Of a DNA stretch of 64,000 nucleotides, positions 11,891 through 24,110 are shown piece after piece. The translations under genes were made by a program, and so were the position numbers. Each line of letters opens with the position of its first letter. Position 1 is the first letter of the stretch. The DNA comes from Apium graveolens (taxonomy: Eukaryota > Streptophyta > Magnoliopsida > Apiales > Apiaceae): assembly GCF_009905375.1 (NCBI RefSeq), contig NC_133653.1:56552374-56616373 (forward strand), written 5' to 3'. The notes under the pieces were generated by a model. The model did no database searches. It was not told the DNA's origin and was given only the letters and a program-made list of their open reading frames with translations.

Positions 11891-12403
11891 ATGGCTGACT
11901 CTTTCATCCCCGTATCAGCTGATCACTCAGAGCCTTCAGTTAGAGTACCATCTTCAGATCCACGTCTTGTTGTTCCACCAGTGTTGGCTATTTTACCTCC
12001 ACCTGTGTTGCTGCCCGTACCACTGCAGGCTATTCCACTCCCAAGCATGAGGCCACCTATCAGAGGACCCCCACCTGCTGATTCAGGCTTTACTGGTCAT
12101 TCAGTTACAGGAGTACCTTTCCAGTTCTCTTCCTATCCTGTCCCATATCATCAGTTTGAGGCTTGCCTTATAGAGCAGCGATTCTTACAGGGTCAGATTC
12201 AGGAGTTATTACATATCATGCATACCAGAGAGGTTGGGAGTGGTGAGAGGCGACTCAGAGAGAGGCTTCAGGTGTTTCGTAGAGCAGCTGCTATGAGGAT
12301 TGTTGAGGCTACACATGAGGACATCACCCCTGATTTTCTGGTGGAGTGGGCTAAGTGGGTTCTAGAGGAGCTTGAGGAGATTGGAGGTCCAGACTTGCCA
12401 TGA
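11891..12403 (+). CDS. Small extra ORF before gag of G1 (170 aa)
   Basis: An open frame begins at ATG 11891 (MADSFIPVSADHSEP) and ends in a TGA at 12401-12403. Residues 1-75 are Pro/Val-rich; residues 85-170 look helical and charged (EQRFLQGQIQELL, RRLRERLQVFRRA, WAKWVLEELEEIG). It has no zinc knuckle and does not resemble the gag that starts near 12873. It is intact although gag and pol beside it hold many stops. It may be an accessory protein or a leader part of gag joined by splicing: 12868 looks like a 3' splice site, CTTTACAG. G2 has an open acidic stretch in the same place (22354-22575). Function unknown. Confidence 0.5.
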   Translation: MADSFIPVSADHSEPSVRVPSSDPRLVVPPVLAILPPPVLLPVPLQAIPLPSMRPPIRGPPPADSGFTGHSVTGVPFQFSSYPVPYHQFEACLIEQRFLQGQIQELLHIMHTREVGSGERRLRERLQVFRRAAAMRIVEATHEDITPDFLVEWAKWVLEELEEIGGPDLP

Positions 12404-12872
12404 GTCAGAGATCCAGAGATGGAGATGCTGATCAGTGTTGTTATGGTTGTGTAGTATGTACAGTAGTGTGTAGTATGTATCAGTAGACTTTTGAGTTGTA
12501 TTTATAGACTAGAGCTGCTGACTAGTGAGTAGGCTGTTGTACCCTTTTTGCTTTTACTTCCGAAGCGTCTTTACGCTTGTACTACCCAAAACTTTTGATC
12601 TATATATATACCAGTACCTTTTCTTTCCAGCATTGTCATTTATTTTACTGCACCTGTTTTACTTTACCTTATTTATTGCACCAGTTACACCCCTGTGATA
12701 CCATGTACCCTGTTCCCTTAACTGTTTATATTCTGTAAAGAAGCATACAATTTACTTAGTTTAACTGTTACAACTGTTTTCAAAAAGAGAAATTTCTGTT
12801 TTATAAAACTTTTCTTTTATACAAAGGATTGGATTTAAAAGCTAAATAAGTTGTTTGATTCTTTACAGAAAA
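12404..12872 (+). other. Untranslated stretch between extra ORF and gag of G1
   Basis: No ORF. It is T-rich toward its end (TTGTTTGATTCTTTACAG, 12851-12868), resembling a plant intron end. Whether it is an intron is not shown. Confidence 0.35.
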
Positions 12873-13831
12873 ATACCTCCCAAAAGAAATACCCGCACCA
12901 ACACCCAGAATGAAGAAACCAACAACAACAACAATAACAACCAAGATGATACAAACCAGAATGCAAACCCAGGACCCATAGACCCAGCAATAGCCCAGAT
13001 TCTTTAAATCTTGGCCCAACAAACAGTTCACCTGGCACAACAACAACAAAGACAGACCAATCCCCAGGTAACTTTCAAAACTTTTCAGGCAGTGAACCCA
13101 CCAGAATTCAAGGGTTCCTTAGAACCGATTGAAGCAAATGTTTGGTTAAAGGAAATAGAGAAGTTATTTGCCTGAGTAAAGGTGAAGGAAGATCAGAAGG
13201 TTGAGTTTGCAAATTATTACTTGAAGAATGAGGCCACCTATTGGTGGGAGACTGTGAAGACATTGGAAGGAACAGGTGTTATTACTTGGGAGAGGTTTAA
13301 TGAATTATTTTTAGAAAAGTATTTTCCCCAGTTTGTCCAGGATCAGATGGAGTTGAAGTTTTTAGAGTTAAATAAAGGAAATATGTCGGTGGTGGATTAT
13401 GAAAGTAAGTTCGAAGAGTTGTCAAGGTATGTGCCGTCATATGTGGATACTGACAGAAAGGAGGCTAAAAGATTCCAGCAAGGTTTGAAGCCATGGATTA
13501 GAGGGAAGGTAGCCATTTTTGAATTGGATACCTATGCAGGAGTTGTACAGAAGGCTATGATTGCAGAGACAGAGAGTGAGATGTCACAGAAGGAAAAAGA
13601 AAGTAAGAAAAGGAAATTTGAAGGGAATGAAGGTCAGTCACAACCAGGGAAGTTTCTAAATTTTAAGAAGGGCAAGTTTCAGCCAGGGAGAAATTTTAAT
13701 TTAAAGAGACAAAATGCAGGCGACGGAAGCCAGGGCAACCGTCCAGTAATGCGAATCAGCAGAATCAGTTGAGGTTAACTTTTCCAGATTATTAGGTATG
13801 TGGAAAGAAACATGGAGGAGTTTGTAATAAG
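12873..13831 (+). pseudogene. Gag of G1, start codon lost
   Basis: The frame begins IPPKRNTRTNTQ with ATA (12873-12875) where relatives have ATG. The core gag domain reads FANYYLKNEATYWWETV...WERFNELFLEKYFPQ...LEL.KGNMSVVDYESKFEELSRYVP, the standard retrotransposon gag fold of Tekay-type elements. Breaks: TAA near 13005, TGA near 13171, and a frame slip near 13745 before the Cys-rich region. In life this protein would package element RNA into particles in the cytoplasm. Confidence 0.85.
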
Positions 13832-15805
13832 TTGAATATAGTTTGTTTCAAGTGTAACCAAAAAGGGCACTATTCGAGGGAGTGCCGAAATCAGCTAGCA
13901 AGAGAGCCAGCAAATAAGGATCAGCCTATCTGGAATCCAGCAGTGAAGGTTTCAGCCATTGGATTTATGTGCTTTAAATGTGGGAAGTCAGGACATATAG
14001 CAAGGGATTGCAAGACACTAGCCCCAGTCAGTAATGCATTGAGGATTATGGGATCTACCCCAACAGTGAATGAGACTCCAAGGGCTAGAGTTTTTGACAT
14101 GTCTGTGAAGGATGCTATCCAGGATACTAATGTCGTGGCAGGTACGCTTAATGTGAATTCTTTATGTGCCAAAGTGTTAATAGATTCGGGAGCAACTCGA
14201 TCATTTATTTCATAAGATTTTGTTAATAAGCTAAATTGTCCAGTTGAGTATTTAAATGAAATAATGACTGTGGAATTAGCAAATCAAGAACGTGTATCTG
14301 TTAATCAAGTTTGTGGGAATTATGAGATTGAGATTTCTAGTAGTAAGTTTTGTGTAGATTTGATACCATTTAAGTTAGGAGAATTTGACGTTATCTTAGG
14401 AATGGATTGGTTATCTAAGCACGATGCTCAGATAGATTATCGAAATAAGAAGGTAATAGTGAAGACGCCAGATGAGAGGATAGTAACATTTAAAGGCCAG
14501 AAGCAGGTAAAGAAATTCTTAACGATGATTCAAGCCAAGAAGTTACTACGGCAAGGATGGGAGCATTTTGTGGCATATGTGATTGACAAAAGCCAAGAGC
14601 CAGTAAAACTTGAAGATATTCCAGTCGTCAATGAATTTCCATACGTGTTTCCAGATGAGTTACCAGGACTTCCTCCAGATAGAGAAATTGAATTTGCGAT
14701 CGATTTAGCACCTGGAACAGAACCAGTATCCAAGGCCCCGTACAGAATAGCGCCCGTTGAGATAAAAGAACTAGCAAAGCAATTGCAAGAGTTGTTAGAG
14801 AAAGGAGTAATCAGACCCAGTGTATCCCCGTGGGGTGCACCGGTACTATTTGTCAAAAAGAAGGATGAAAGCATGAGACTGTGCATCGACTATAGGGAGC
14901 TCAACAAGCTTACAATCAAAAACAAGTATCCGTTACCCAGAATTGATGATTTGTTTGACCAATTGAAGGGAGCCAAGTACTTCTCCAAAATTGATTTAAG
15001 ATCGGGATATCATCAACTAAAGATCAATCCAAAAGATATACCAAAGACAGCTTTCAGAACAAGGTATGGACATTATGAATTTTTAGTGATGTCTTTTGGA
15101 TTGACCAATGCCCCGGCAGCGTTCATGGACCTGATGAATAGAATTTTCAAGGAATATTTGGATAAGTTCGTTATTGTGTTTATAGATGATATTTTGATTT
15201 ATTCAAAGATGGAAGAGGATCATGCGGAACATTTGAGAACAGCTTTGGAGATTTTAAGGAAAAAGAAGTTATATGCTAAATTCTCGAAGCGTGAGTTTTG
15301 GCTACAGGAAGTTCAGTTCTTAGGACACATAGTCAGTAATGAAGGGATCAAAGTGGACCCAACAAAGATTAAGGCAATTACAAATTGGGAAAGACCGAGA
15401 ACACCCACCGAGGTAAGAAGTTTCTTGGGATTAGCGGGATATTATCGTTGATTAGTTCAAGATTTCTCAAGGATTGCAACACCATTGACAAAGCTTACAC
15501 GGAAGAATGAAAAGTTTATATGGAACGATAAATGCGAAGAAAGTTTTCAGGAATTGAAGCAAAGATTAATCACGACACCTGTTTTGTCACTTTCCGACGA
15601 TCAAGGAAATTTCGTAATCTATAGCGATGCTTCTCATAAAGGACTTGGATGTGTTCTAATGCAGCACGATAAAGTGATTGTGTATGCGTCAAGGCAACTG
15701 AAACCACTTGAACAGAAATATCCTACTCATGATTTGGAGCTAGCAGCCATAGTTTTCGCTTTGAAGATTTGGAGACATTATCTATATGGAGAAAAGTGCG
15801 AGATT
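13832..15805 (+). pseudogene. Zinc knuckles, protease, RT and RNase H of G1
   Basis: Two CCHC knuckles are seen: CFKCNQKGHYSREC and CFKCGKSGHIARDC (13844-14020). The protease active site LIDSGATRSFIS ends at a TAA (14213-14215). RT shows [60 protein letters not shown] and the catalytic FIDDILIYS (about 15178-15204), then FLGHIVS. RNase H shows [13 protein letters not shown] and [23 protein letters not shown] further stop sits near 15450, within GYYR.LV. The sequence stops at YGEKCEI and jumps into LTR sequence at 15806, so integrase is absent. Chromodomain status cannot be told. Confidence 0.9.
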
Positions 15806-16896
15806 GAGAAATAGATAGTCGAGGAGTAGACGGTTGTGATTGAAAGTTAGAGAAGTATAGCAAGCTAATACCAGGCAAGTGTTCTGAACTTTCTCGAGAT
15901 ATATTATAGTGGATTGATAGTCCTGTTTTATATTGCAAGTGCTTTGAAGCACTGAACCCAAAACCCTGATTCCAGTTATTGAGCTTGAGCCGTAAACCTT
16001 ATTCTTTCTAAACCGTTGATTGTTGTACACCCAAATACGAACCACAGATATACGGTACTACTCCACAAATACATACAAACTAAATACCAAACACTGAACC
16101 GAATTACTTATATACTCAAACCATTATACCTTATGATTTGAAAGACCAATTCTTGGTAAACCTGAAACATTGATTCCTTTGTTATCCAATTCTTTCATTA
16201 CCTAACATCCAAGCTTTGAAAATGCCATATTGATCCTTATGAAGATTAAAACCATTTCATTATTGAACGTCCAATATTGTTAATGATTCTGTTTATTGCT
16301 TATTACTGTTTATTATGTTATTATGTTAGAATTGGATTGTTTTTACAAAATTGTGGACCGGATTCGTGGTCAGACCATATAATAGTCAAGTTAGGCCAAT
16401 GTGTGCCTTGGATCCAGTAGTTAGAGCAGTGCTGTGTGCTTTGCTCGGGGTTAGTGCGTGACTGATCAGTAGCCTAACCTTGGTTTTTAAAATGAAAATA
16501 TAATATCCAATTCTAAATCATAATTCATTATTCACTCGATATTATAACCCTTTCCATTTGATGATCATTATTATCAGTTTTGTCATTGTGACTTGCTGAG
16601 CTAGTTAGCTCATTTGTGCGATATTGTTTATGTTCTTTTCCAGTTAAGAAGGAACCAGTTGGTAATGAGGATCCCCAGTCCAGCGCGAGAGCTAGGGGTT
16701 CAGGTTGATCAAGTTAAGCTAGTAGGCACCTTTTGGGGTAATTTAAGTTTGTAAAAGTTTGTAATAATGTTTAATACTCAGTTCTGAGTTTGGATAGTTG
16801 GGATTTGAACGTTTGTTATATAAGTAGGTATGTTTGGCTTGTGTGCATACTTTAACCTGTTGCGGTCCATGGTAGCTGGTAAGTAGGGTCACTGCA

Positions 16897-16927
<31 letters not shown>

Positions 16928-16998
16928 GTTATAAGCAGGTTATAAATAAGGTATGTGTGTGGACCCCAAACTTCTGACCCGGTTTGGAGGGCGCCATA
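15806..16998 (+). repeat. Truncated 3' LTR of G1 (1193 bp)
   Basis: Matches 10505-11692 of the 5' LTR with a few percent of differences by eye. Its end reads GCGCCATA against GCGCAACA in the 5' copy, followed by the TSD GGAAG. It contains an (ATT)n run at about 16898-16928 that is longer than in the 5' LTR. Confidence 0.88.
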
Positions 16999-17003
16999 GG
17001 AAG

Positions 17004-18220
17004 TGAAGAATACTGACTCATTGCAAGCTGACAAGTCAAAAGATGCAACTCTAGAAGACTATAAAGACGTTAGAACTTTTTCACCTATTGATGAAACTTT
17101 GGAATAGTTATCTAGACTTACTTTGGAAGGTCCAAGAGGAAATAGGGCTATTGGAAAGCTTCAGAATATGTTTGATGGTAAAGATCTTTCACCTTATTCT
17201 AAGAGAATTCGAACAAATGAGAAAGTCATAGCTCAATATTCTCTACCAAAGTCATCTAAGACAATGAAGAATCATCCTCCATAATTGATTATTGGTGATA
17301 GATCAGAAGGAATAAAGATAAGAAAAGGAGAAACAAAAATTTGTGCTTTTGTAGCTATTCTAGTTAAGGAGAAACCAAAGAATAGCAATGAAACTCTTAA
17401 TGATGAAAATTGGATCATGACAATGCAAGAAGAACTCAATAAATTTGAAAGATGTGATATTTGGGAACTTGTAGAGCCATATAATGATGCTTCGATCATT
17501 GGTACTAAATGGGTTTTCAAGAACAAAGTGGATGAATTTGGCAATGTCACTAGAAACAATGCAAGACTTGTGGCTCAAGGATACAATCAACAAGAAGGCA
17601 TTGATTTTGATCAAACCTATGCACCTGTTGTAAGATTAGAATCTATAGGAATGTTACTTTCATTTCCATGCTACAAGAAAATCAAGCTACAACAAATGGA
17701 TGTAAATGGTGCTTTCTTAAATGGATTTCTTAAAGAAAAAGTTTATGTCAAGTAACCTCCTGGATTTGAAAATGAAAAATATCCAAATTATTCGTTTAAG
17801 TTGAAGGAAGCTTTATATGAATTAATGCAAGCACCTCGCTCTTGATATGAAAGATTAAGTGAATCCTTGATCAAGAATGGTTTCATTCAAGGTACTATTG
17901 ATCCAACCTTATTTACTATGTTTAAAGGTAAAGATATCTTAGTTGTGCAAATATATGTGGATGATATTATATTTGGTGCTACTAATGATTCTTTATGCGA
18001 GTAGTTTTCTAACTGTATGCATAGTGAATTTGATATGAGCATGATGGGAGAGCTCAATTATTTCTTGGGCCTACAAATCAAGCAAACTCTTGAAGGAATA
18101 TATATGCATCAATCAAAGTATATTAGGAACTTACACAAAAGATTTGATTATGATAATATCAAGTCGAAATCAACACCGATGAGTGTTGTCAGCAAGCTGA
18201 CAACCGATGAACAAGGTAAA
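17004..18220 (+). pseudogene. Copia RT region (C3 piece 2)
   Basis: Readable protein runs from KNTDSLQADKSKD through the pre-RT linker, [81 protein letters not shown] and MGELNYFLGLQIKQ to DEQGK, where G2 begins. Stops stand at about 17104, 17282, 17753, 17843 and 18001. Several lie where the family has Gln or Trp (YVK.PPGF, APRS.YE), which fits decay by loss of methylated cytosine. Non-functional. Confidence 0.9.
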
Positions 18221-21200
18221 TGTAATAACCCCAATTTTTGGAAATTTTTTGAAACCCTTATGAATAGTGTTTTTTGCTGAATGAGAAAACTTTTCATGCC
18301 ACACTAGGTAGGGGTTCTTTTATGGATATTCTGAGATTTTATTGGCACTCTATATGACATATAAGTGTATGTAAAGATCGTCAGAATCCAATTCCGAACA
18401 CTTTGATTTTTCCCGGAAATCCACTAGATACGGAAAGAATTGAGTATAAGATAACAGGATAAAAAGGATTTAAATTAAAGGATTATAAGAGAGGATCATA
18501 AAAGGAATATAATATATTGAGAAAGGTAAAGGAAACCCAAGTAATAAGATCCCGGGTATGATCCCTCAAACGATAAACGAAAACGAAAGTTAAGCGGACC
18601 GTATAACAGATCAGCGGTCATTAGGCAAACAATTAGGAAGATAATCAAGGAGGTTAGGGATGATGAGATCATCCAACCAATAAGAAGAGGGCAAGTAAGG
18701 GATGATGACATCATAAGCATGATATAAGGGGAAGGAGATGTGGTTGATTTAAAACCACGCAAAGTCAAGGTTAGAAAGGTAATTACCCAAAAACAAAACA
18801 AAAACAACCAAGCTAGCCAAAACAAATCAAAGCAAACACAAAATTATTTCATTCCTTCAACATTGCTCTCAGCTTTTTCTTCTTTTCAAAGGAAGAAAAA
18901 TCAAAAATCAAGTTCCAAGCATTGTTAAATCACAAGGTAATTATCTAAGGTTCCTTGTAAATAGATATGGATATCCTATAAGTTTAAGCTTCTAATTCCT
19001 TCACAATATCTTCCAATAAATTAAGGAAGAAGATGGTGAATAGTAACCTACAAGAAATAACTTTGGTTTTCTTGATTTTTTATGAAAGTTCAAGGTAGCT
19101 TAAGCATAGATCAAGGCTTCCATGGGCATTCCAAGGATCTTTCATTGATTAAAAGCTTCAAGAAAGGTATAACATCTCCAAACCCTAGCTTTACTTTGTA
19201 TATTAGGATGATTTTGATAGTTATGGTAAAGAGTAGCTTGAAGCTTGTTTGTTTAGAGTTTGGGTTGAAGTGGTAGTGATATGAATGTTGAATCTTGTTG
19301 ATTTGTTAAAGGAATTAAGTATAGTTTAAGTTCATGATGAGAATGACATAAATTGGAAGAACTTGAGGTGTTGGGACTGTTGTAGTGTGTTTTGGATGGA
19401 TGTTGGTTGTATGAATGAATTGGGATTGATTGGTGATTGATTTGGATTGGTTTAAATTTGGGAAATCGCGTAAACATAGTCGTCGTAATATCCGATTTAC
19501 TTTATACTGATTTTGTTCATAACATTAGGACCCGAGAACTCCCTACTAGGTTTTGACCATTGCCATTTTTAGATATTTCATGTTACGAGCTTCGTTTTGA
19601 TATGTGGTTCGTTTGATTCCGATGTACGGTTTAGGAGAAACGGCCGTTTTAAGTAACGACGTTTCGCGAACGAATCATTACCCCTCGCCTTACTTTGAAA
19701 CATAGGTTAAAGACCTTAAAGGACTAATTGAAGTATTAAACAATTATGTAAAGTGGATTAGGCAGTTGGTAAGGTACTCGCGAAAGAATCACCTTAAAAT
19801 CCTTAATGGTTAATTTATTAAAAATGGTGGAGCCGAGGGTACTCGAGCGACTTAAGTAAATCGTTAAGCGCGAAAGCGAACATTAGGACTCTAAATGGTT
19901 AAAGTCTAGTTTCTTAAGCGACCGGGGTCTAATTCCGACTTATGTTGTTGTTCATAGGTTATCAGACCCACTCTAAGCTTAAGTCTATCTGGGAGCACTC
20001 AGGCAAGTTTTCTACCCGTATAACTGTTGTTGTGATGTATATGTGTATATGCATGATCTTGCGATAAATGCATATTTGTTATTAGCAAATTCTTGCGATA
20101 TATTGTAGCATGCCTGTTTCATATTCTTGATTTATATATCTGTTGGTTCAATGCTTATAGTTGCATAATACATATGCTAGAGATAAGCGGTATTTGAGTA
20201 TACCCTTAGTATAGGGGATCAAAAGGTGAACTTTTCTAAAACCGGGAGGCGAGGCTCCCGAGTATAATATATATTTATATATATATATATATTGATATAG
20301 TTTTTAAAACTATTAATCGAATAAGGTTTATTCGATAACTTTATTTTATTTATTGAATATTATTTGAATATTCATTTGAGGATCTATGACTCTGATTATT
20401 TGCTGAGATATATACTTTATTTTATTAAAGAATAAGGTGTCGATAATCAAACTTATTTTTGATTATTCAAATAAAGATAGTACTTTCGTATAAGTATATA
20501 TTTAGTTATCTAATACTCATTTCAAGTATAAGTCTTACAACTTCTACTTCAATTATTCGTATAAAGATTATTCTTTATGGGAATATTATTTAAATAATAA
20601 TATTCAGATATTTTCTAATATATTGGGACTGATTTACTTTATTAAATCAGCATTATTCCAAACACTCTTTAAAGTGTTTTCGAGTCTTAAAAATGATTTT
20701 TAAAAGTTAGAGCGGACCCCAAAACTCATTTTTATATTTAAGATCTTCCTTTTAAAGGGGATTTAAATACTCGCTCAAAACCTGAGGGATCCGGCTCTGT
20801 GGTGTATTTTATATTCGCAACAAGGTTGCTGTTTTGATAAATGAATTGATTACTTACCCAATGTTCGGGAAGTAAGTCCATCTAATTGAGTCAGCATAAG
20901 CGACAGGCCGGGGTACGGTCTATCAAAGTGTAAGTGGCTGGGTGGCAGTTCATCAACGCGTAAGAGGCTGGGTGGCGGTCCAGCACAAGGTCCTTATGTG
21001 GCCAGGGTGATGACCGGTGGGGGATTCATCCATCTACTAGTAGAAAAGGTTACTTATTGGTATCTTTGCCTGATCAGCAAGATATCGGGTTTATGCCAAA
21101 ATTCTTTTCTTTCCAAAATTCATTGGATATTGCAACTCTGTTCATACTTTACATGACAGAGGTTTTCAGGAAATGTATGAGATATATATATATATATATA

Positions 21201-22181
21201 TATATGGATATATATATATATGTATATATCGGGACTTAATGAACTATCTCGTAACTTCATTTCATTCAATAATATTTCAAAGATTGAATCTATTCAAGTC
21301 TTATCTTGTATTCTCATCTATGTGATGAACTTTTGAAACTAATTATAACTTGAACGGTGGTAGTTCAAGTAGTATTCAGAAAGATATAAGTATATTGGAG
21401 TATCTTGTAACTTCATCTTTTAAACTTATATCTAGTAAATGATTATCTTGTGCATGTCAAAGATTTTCGGAAAAACGTTGAGACAAGGTTAGATATATGA
21501 GATCACCTTGCAACGATATTTTATACAGTTATAAACGGGAACTCTGTGTTTATTATGCATGCAAGAGGACTTCCAAGATTTTGAAAAGTATATGTATATA
21601 TATACTGAATTATTTTGCGACTTGGTCGCGTTAAGATATCAGCTTGGTTCATTTCTTCTTGACCAAGACTTTCATGAGTACTATGAGAATGCTCATATAT
21701 TGTTAATTATTATACATATTATTTTGGTGGGCTTGTTGCTCACCCTTGCTTTCTTCTTTCATCACACAACATCAGATAGACAAGATGAATAGGATCAAGC
21801 TCCCAATTCGCGAGCGGATAGGAAACGTTCCGCAGTTTCCTATAGGCGTTGATGCCATTGTAGCTGAGGTATGATCTACCAATAGGCTAGGCTTTCAACT
21901 TTTGATGTACGAGACTTATGTATATTTATGAATTGTAATAATGGCAAGGAAAATGTAAATTTATTCAGAAACCCTTTTAAGGTGTGATGGCAAATAATTG
22001 TGGAATAAAATGATTCGTGTTACTTTTGGATATTCATCTCTGAGACTATAACTTGTGGTGTGTGTGTTTATTATGGGGTCACAGTACAGAGTAGTTGATT
22101 GTTTATTAAGATTGGGTGTTATTAAGGGAAATGGAACTCGTGACAACCCGGATCCCCGACCCCGGATTCGGGGGTGTTACA
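18221..22181 (+). repeat. 5' LTR of G2 (3961 bp)
   Basis: Starts TGTAATAACC and ends GGGGTGTTACA. Nothing in it is believably coding. It holds TA-rich simple repeats (20264-20292, 21182-21230) and a short run of GGC(C/T)GGGTGGC-like units (20905-20980). Compared by eye with the 3' LTR, changes are densest in the first 600 bp, with a 12-bp duplication (GCATGACATAA-type) near 28254 in the 3' copy. Confidence 0.92.
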
Positions 22182-22185
22182 GAAA

Positions 22186-22197
22186 TGGTATCAGAGC
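22186..22197 (+). other. Primer binding site of G2 (tRNA-iMet)
   Basis: TGGTATCAGAGC, four bases after the 5' LTR end. It is intact although the coding core is dead, which would allow reverse transcription in trans. Confidence 0.9.
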
Positions 22198-22353
22198 TAA
22201 GCGTTATAAACCTCATAGATGATGTGACGTTAAGATAATAAGTTCACTAAGATAATAAGAACTCTTGCCAAGTTCATAGTCGGACTACCTAACGTAGTAC
22301 TGACAGTTAAAACCCTTATGGGAATCCTTATAAATATCGTGATAGAAGCGTAG

Positions 22354-22575
22354 TTCGTTATCGTATATGGTAGCGGGGCTCCGAACCCTGAGGTTGAGGA
22401 GCAACAACGCGATGATGTTTTATTAATTATTGGAGATCAGATTATGGATGCGATAGAGGGTCCTAACGCGGGACCGGATGATGTTCATATTGAGGATGAA
22501 GCGGTTGAGGATGTTGTCCTAGAAGGGATTGTTGCTGAGAAGAATCCCGTGGAGGATCCTGACAAGAATGAATAA
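22354..22575 (+). pseudogene. Acidic open stretch before gag position in G2
   Basis: The frame reads GSGAPNPEVEEQQRDDVLL...AIEGPNAGPDDVHIEDEAVEDVV...DPDKNE and ends at TAA 22573-22575. It is strongly acidic with no in-frame ATG near its start. It lies where G1 has its 170-aa extra ORF. Product unknown. Confidence 0.3.
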
Positions 22576-22669
22576 AGGACCACTGAGGAATTGATGACTA
22601 TGGTTAGGGCGACTACCAGAGGTAGGATTGGCCGGTTACTACCAGAGGTTCGTTCAAGTTCCTAAAGAT

Positions 22670-23470
22670 AGTAGCCCATTTAACGCGGCTTACTCGTAAG
22701 ACTGAGAAGTTGAATGGACAGAGAAATATGAGAACAACTTTCAAGAACTGAAGCAAAGATTGGTGACGGCCCCTATGATGGCGTTGCCGGATGGAAAAGG
22801 AGATTTTGTGATGTGTAGTGACGCTTCGCATAAGGAATTAGGGTGCTTCTTATACAGCACAACAAGGTACTCGCGTACGCATCAAGACAATTAAGGGAAT
22901 ATAAAATTCGATATCCCCACCCATGAGCTTGGGCTCGTGGCAATAGTTTTGCCCTAAATATTGGAGGCACTACTTGTATGGAGAGAAGTGCGAGATTTAC
23001 ACAAGCCATAAGTGATCTAGTACATTTTCACGCAGAAAGAGCTCAACATACGCCAGAGAAGGCGGTTAGAGCTAATCAAGAATTATGATTGGGAGATTCT
23101 TTATCATTCTGGGAAAGCCAATGTGGTGGCTGATGCCCTTAGTAAAAAGGAGAGACTCAAGATGATAATGTCTTTGAGAGAGTTTATAGGAGATTTGAGA
23201 AAATGGAAATAGAAGTGAAGGTAACCGGAGCCGGTACTGAAAAGCTGTGTGAGATTGCAATACAGACCGAATTATTGGAAAAGAACATATTGTGCCAGAA
23301 AAAGTGATGAATGAAGGCAGAGTGCCAACAAATAGATATGAGATTAATACCGAGAAAGATGATAAGGGAATAATGAGGTATTCCTATAGAATTTGGGTTC
23401 CAAATGTTCAAGAGCTTAAAGATGAGATCTTAGATGAAAGTCATAGTTTGAGGAATAAGATTTAGAGCAA
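22670..23470 (+). pseudogene. RNase H to integrase shred (G2)
   Basis: Legible words: [36 protein letters not shown] (about 22739-22845), then a frame change, then NYDWEILYHSGKANVVADALSKKERLKM (about 23080-23163), the usual bridge from RNase H to integrase in Tekay-type pol. Many stops follow. The gag, protease and most of RT expected before it are missing here. Confidence 0.75.
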
Positions 23471-23844
23471 ACCCTGAACGTGATAGTCAGGGAGGTCGCC
23501 ATCAAGATAGAAGGAGCCCATAACATAATGGAGTGGAAAATGAGGATTTTAACGTATAAGATAACCCCAAATATGGGAGAAGGATGAAACATTTCAAACT
23601 AAGGAAACAGAAAGTCGAGTAAGGAAAGGAGACCCGAAACGGTACTCCTATACGGAAATTCATGGACCTTTCTAGACAGAACTTAGACTATTATCCCCAA
23701 CCACCACCCTGAGGAAACAATGCGGTGAGAAAATCTTTCCGAACCTTTAAGTCGCTAAGCTCTCAGAGTTCCAAGGAACAAGTTGACCCAGTCAAGGCAA
23801 GAGCCAGGCTAAAGGAAATAGAGGAATCAATTGAGATTCTAAAT

Positions 23845-24110
23845 GATTGACGAAGTGCAAAAGACTATTTTTCCCCTTACCTTCCTAAGAGAGAGGCCAC
23901 CCGCTGGTGAAAGGCCAAGGAAGGCACAAAGCAAGAGATTATAATAAACTGATTTAAGTTCAGTCAATTGTTTTCAGGAAAGTACTTCCCAAGGTTATGG
24001 AGATAGTGTAAAAGCTTTAGAGCCAGAACAAAGGCAGACGAGTATGATGAATTATGAATCTAAGTTGTAAAAGTTATCAAGATTTGTTCTGAGGACACAA
24101 ATCCAGAATG
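23845..24110 (+). pseudogene. Gag-like shred lying downstream of RNase H (G2)
   Basis: In mixed frames one reads FSPYLPKREATRW, KFSQLFSGKYFPRL, MNYESKL and KLSRFV, matching the gag core of G1 (NEATYWW..., NELFLEKYFPQ, VDYESKFEELSRYV). Its place after RNase H/INT words means the G2 core is rearranged or built from two element copies. Confidence 0.55.

Larger units (their letters stand above)
8319..16998 (+). mobile_element. Gypsy retrotransposon G1 (Tekay/Del-like), internally deleted
   Basis: Both edges carry GGAAG (8314-8318 and 16999-17003), a perfect 5-bp target duplication. Parts in order: 5' LTR (8319-11692), iMet primer site, an extra small ORF, gag, protease, RT, RNase H, then a jump at 15805/15806 straight into the middle of the 3' LTR. 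Integrase, any chromodomain, the purine tract and about 2.19 kb of the 3' LTR are gone. LTRs over 3 kb and the wording of RT and gag point to the Tekay/Del chromoviruses; this assignment is from memory of the families. Confidence 0.85.

Noticed and set aside
12801..13049. Minus-strand open frames opposite the gag start of G1
   Set aside because: They are mirrors of Asn- and Gln-rich gag codons (AAC/CAA repeats) and give a Val/Gly/Cys-rich nonsense protein.
20264..20292. TA repeats in the G2 LTR as CRISPR-like or origin-like repeats
   Set aside because: Plain microsatellite; no spacer structure, and this is a plant nuclear context.
21559..21792. 77-codon frame in the G2 LTR (also at 31094)
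   Set aside because: Present in both LTRs and hydrophobic at its end, but LTRs of this type are non-coding and there is no sign of selection.
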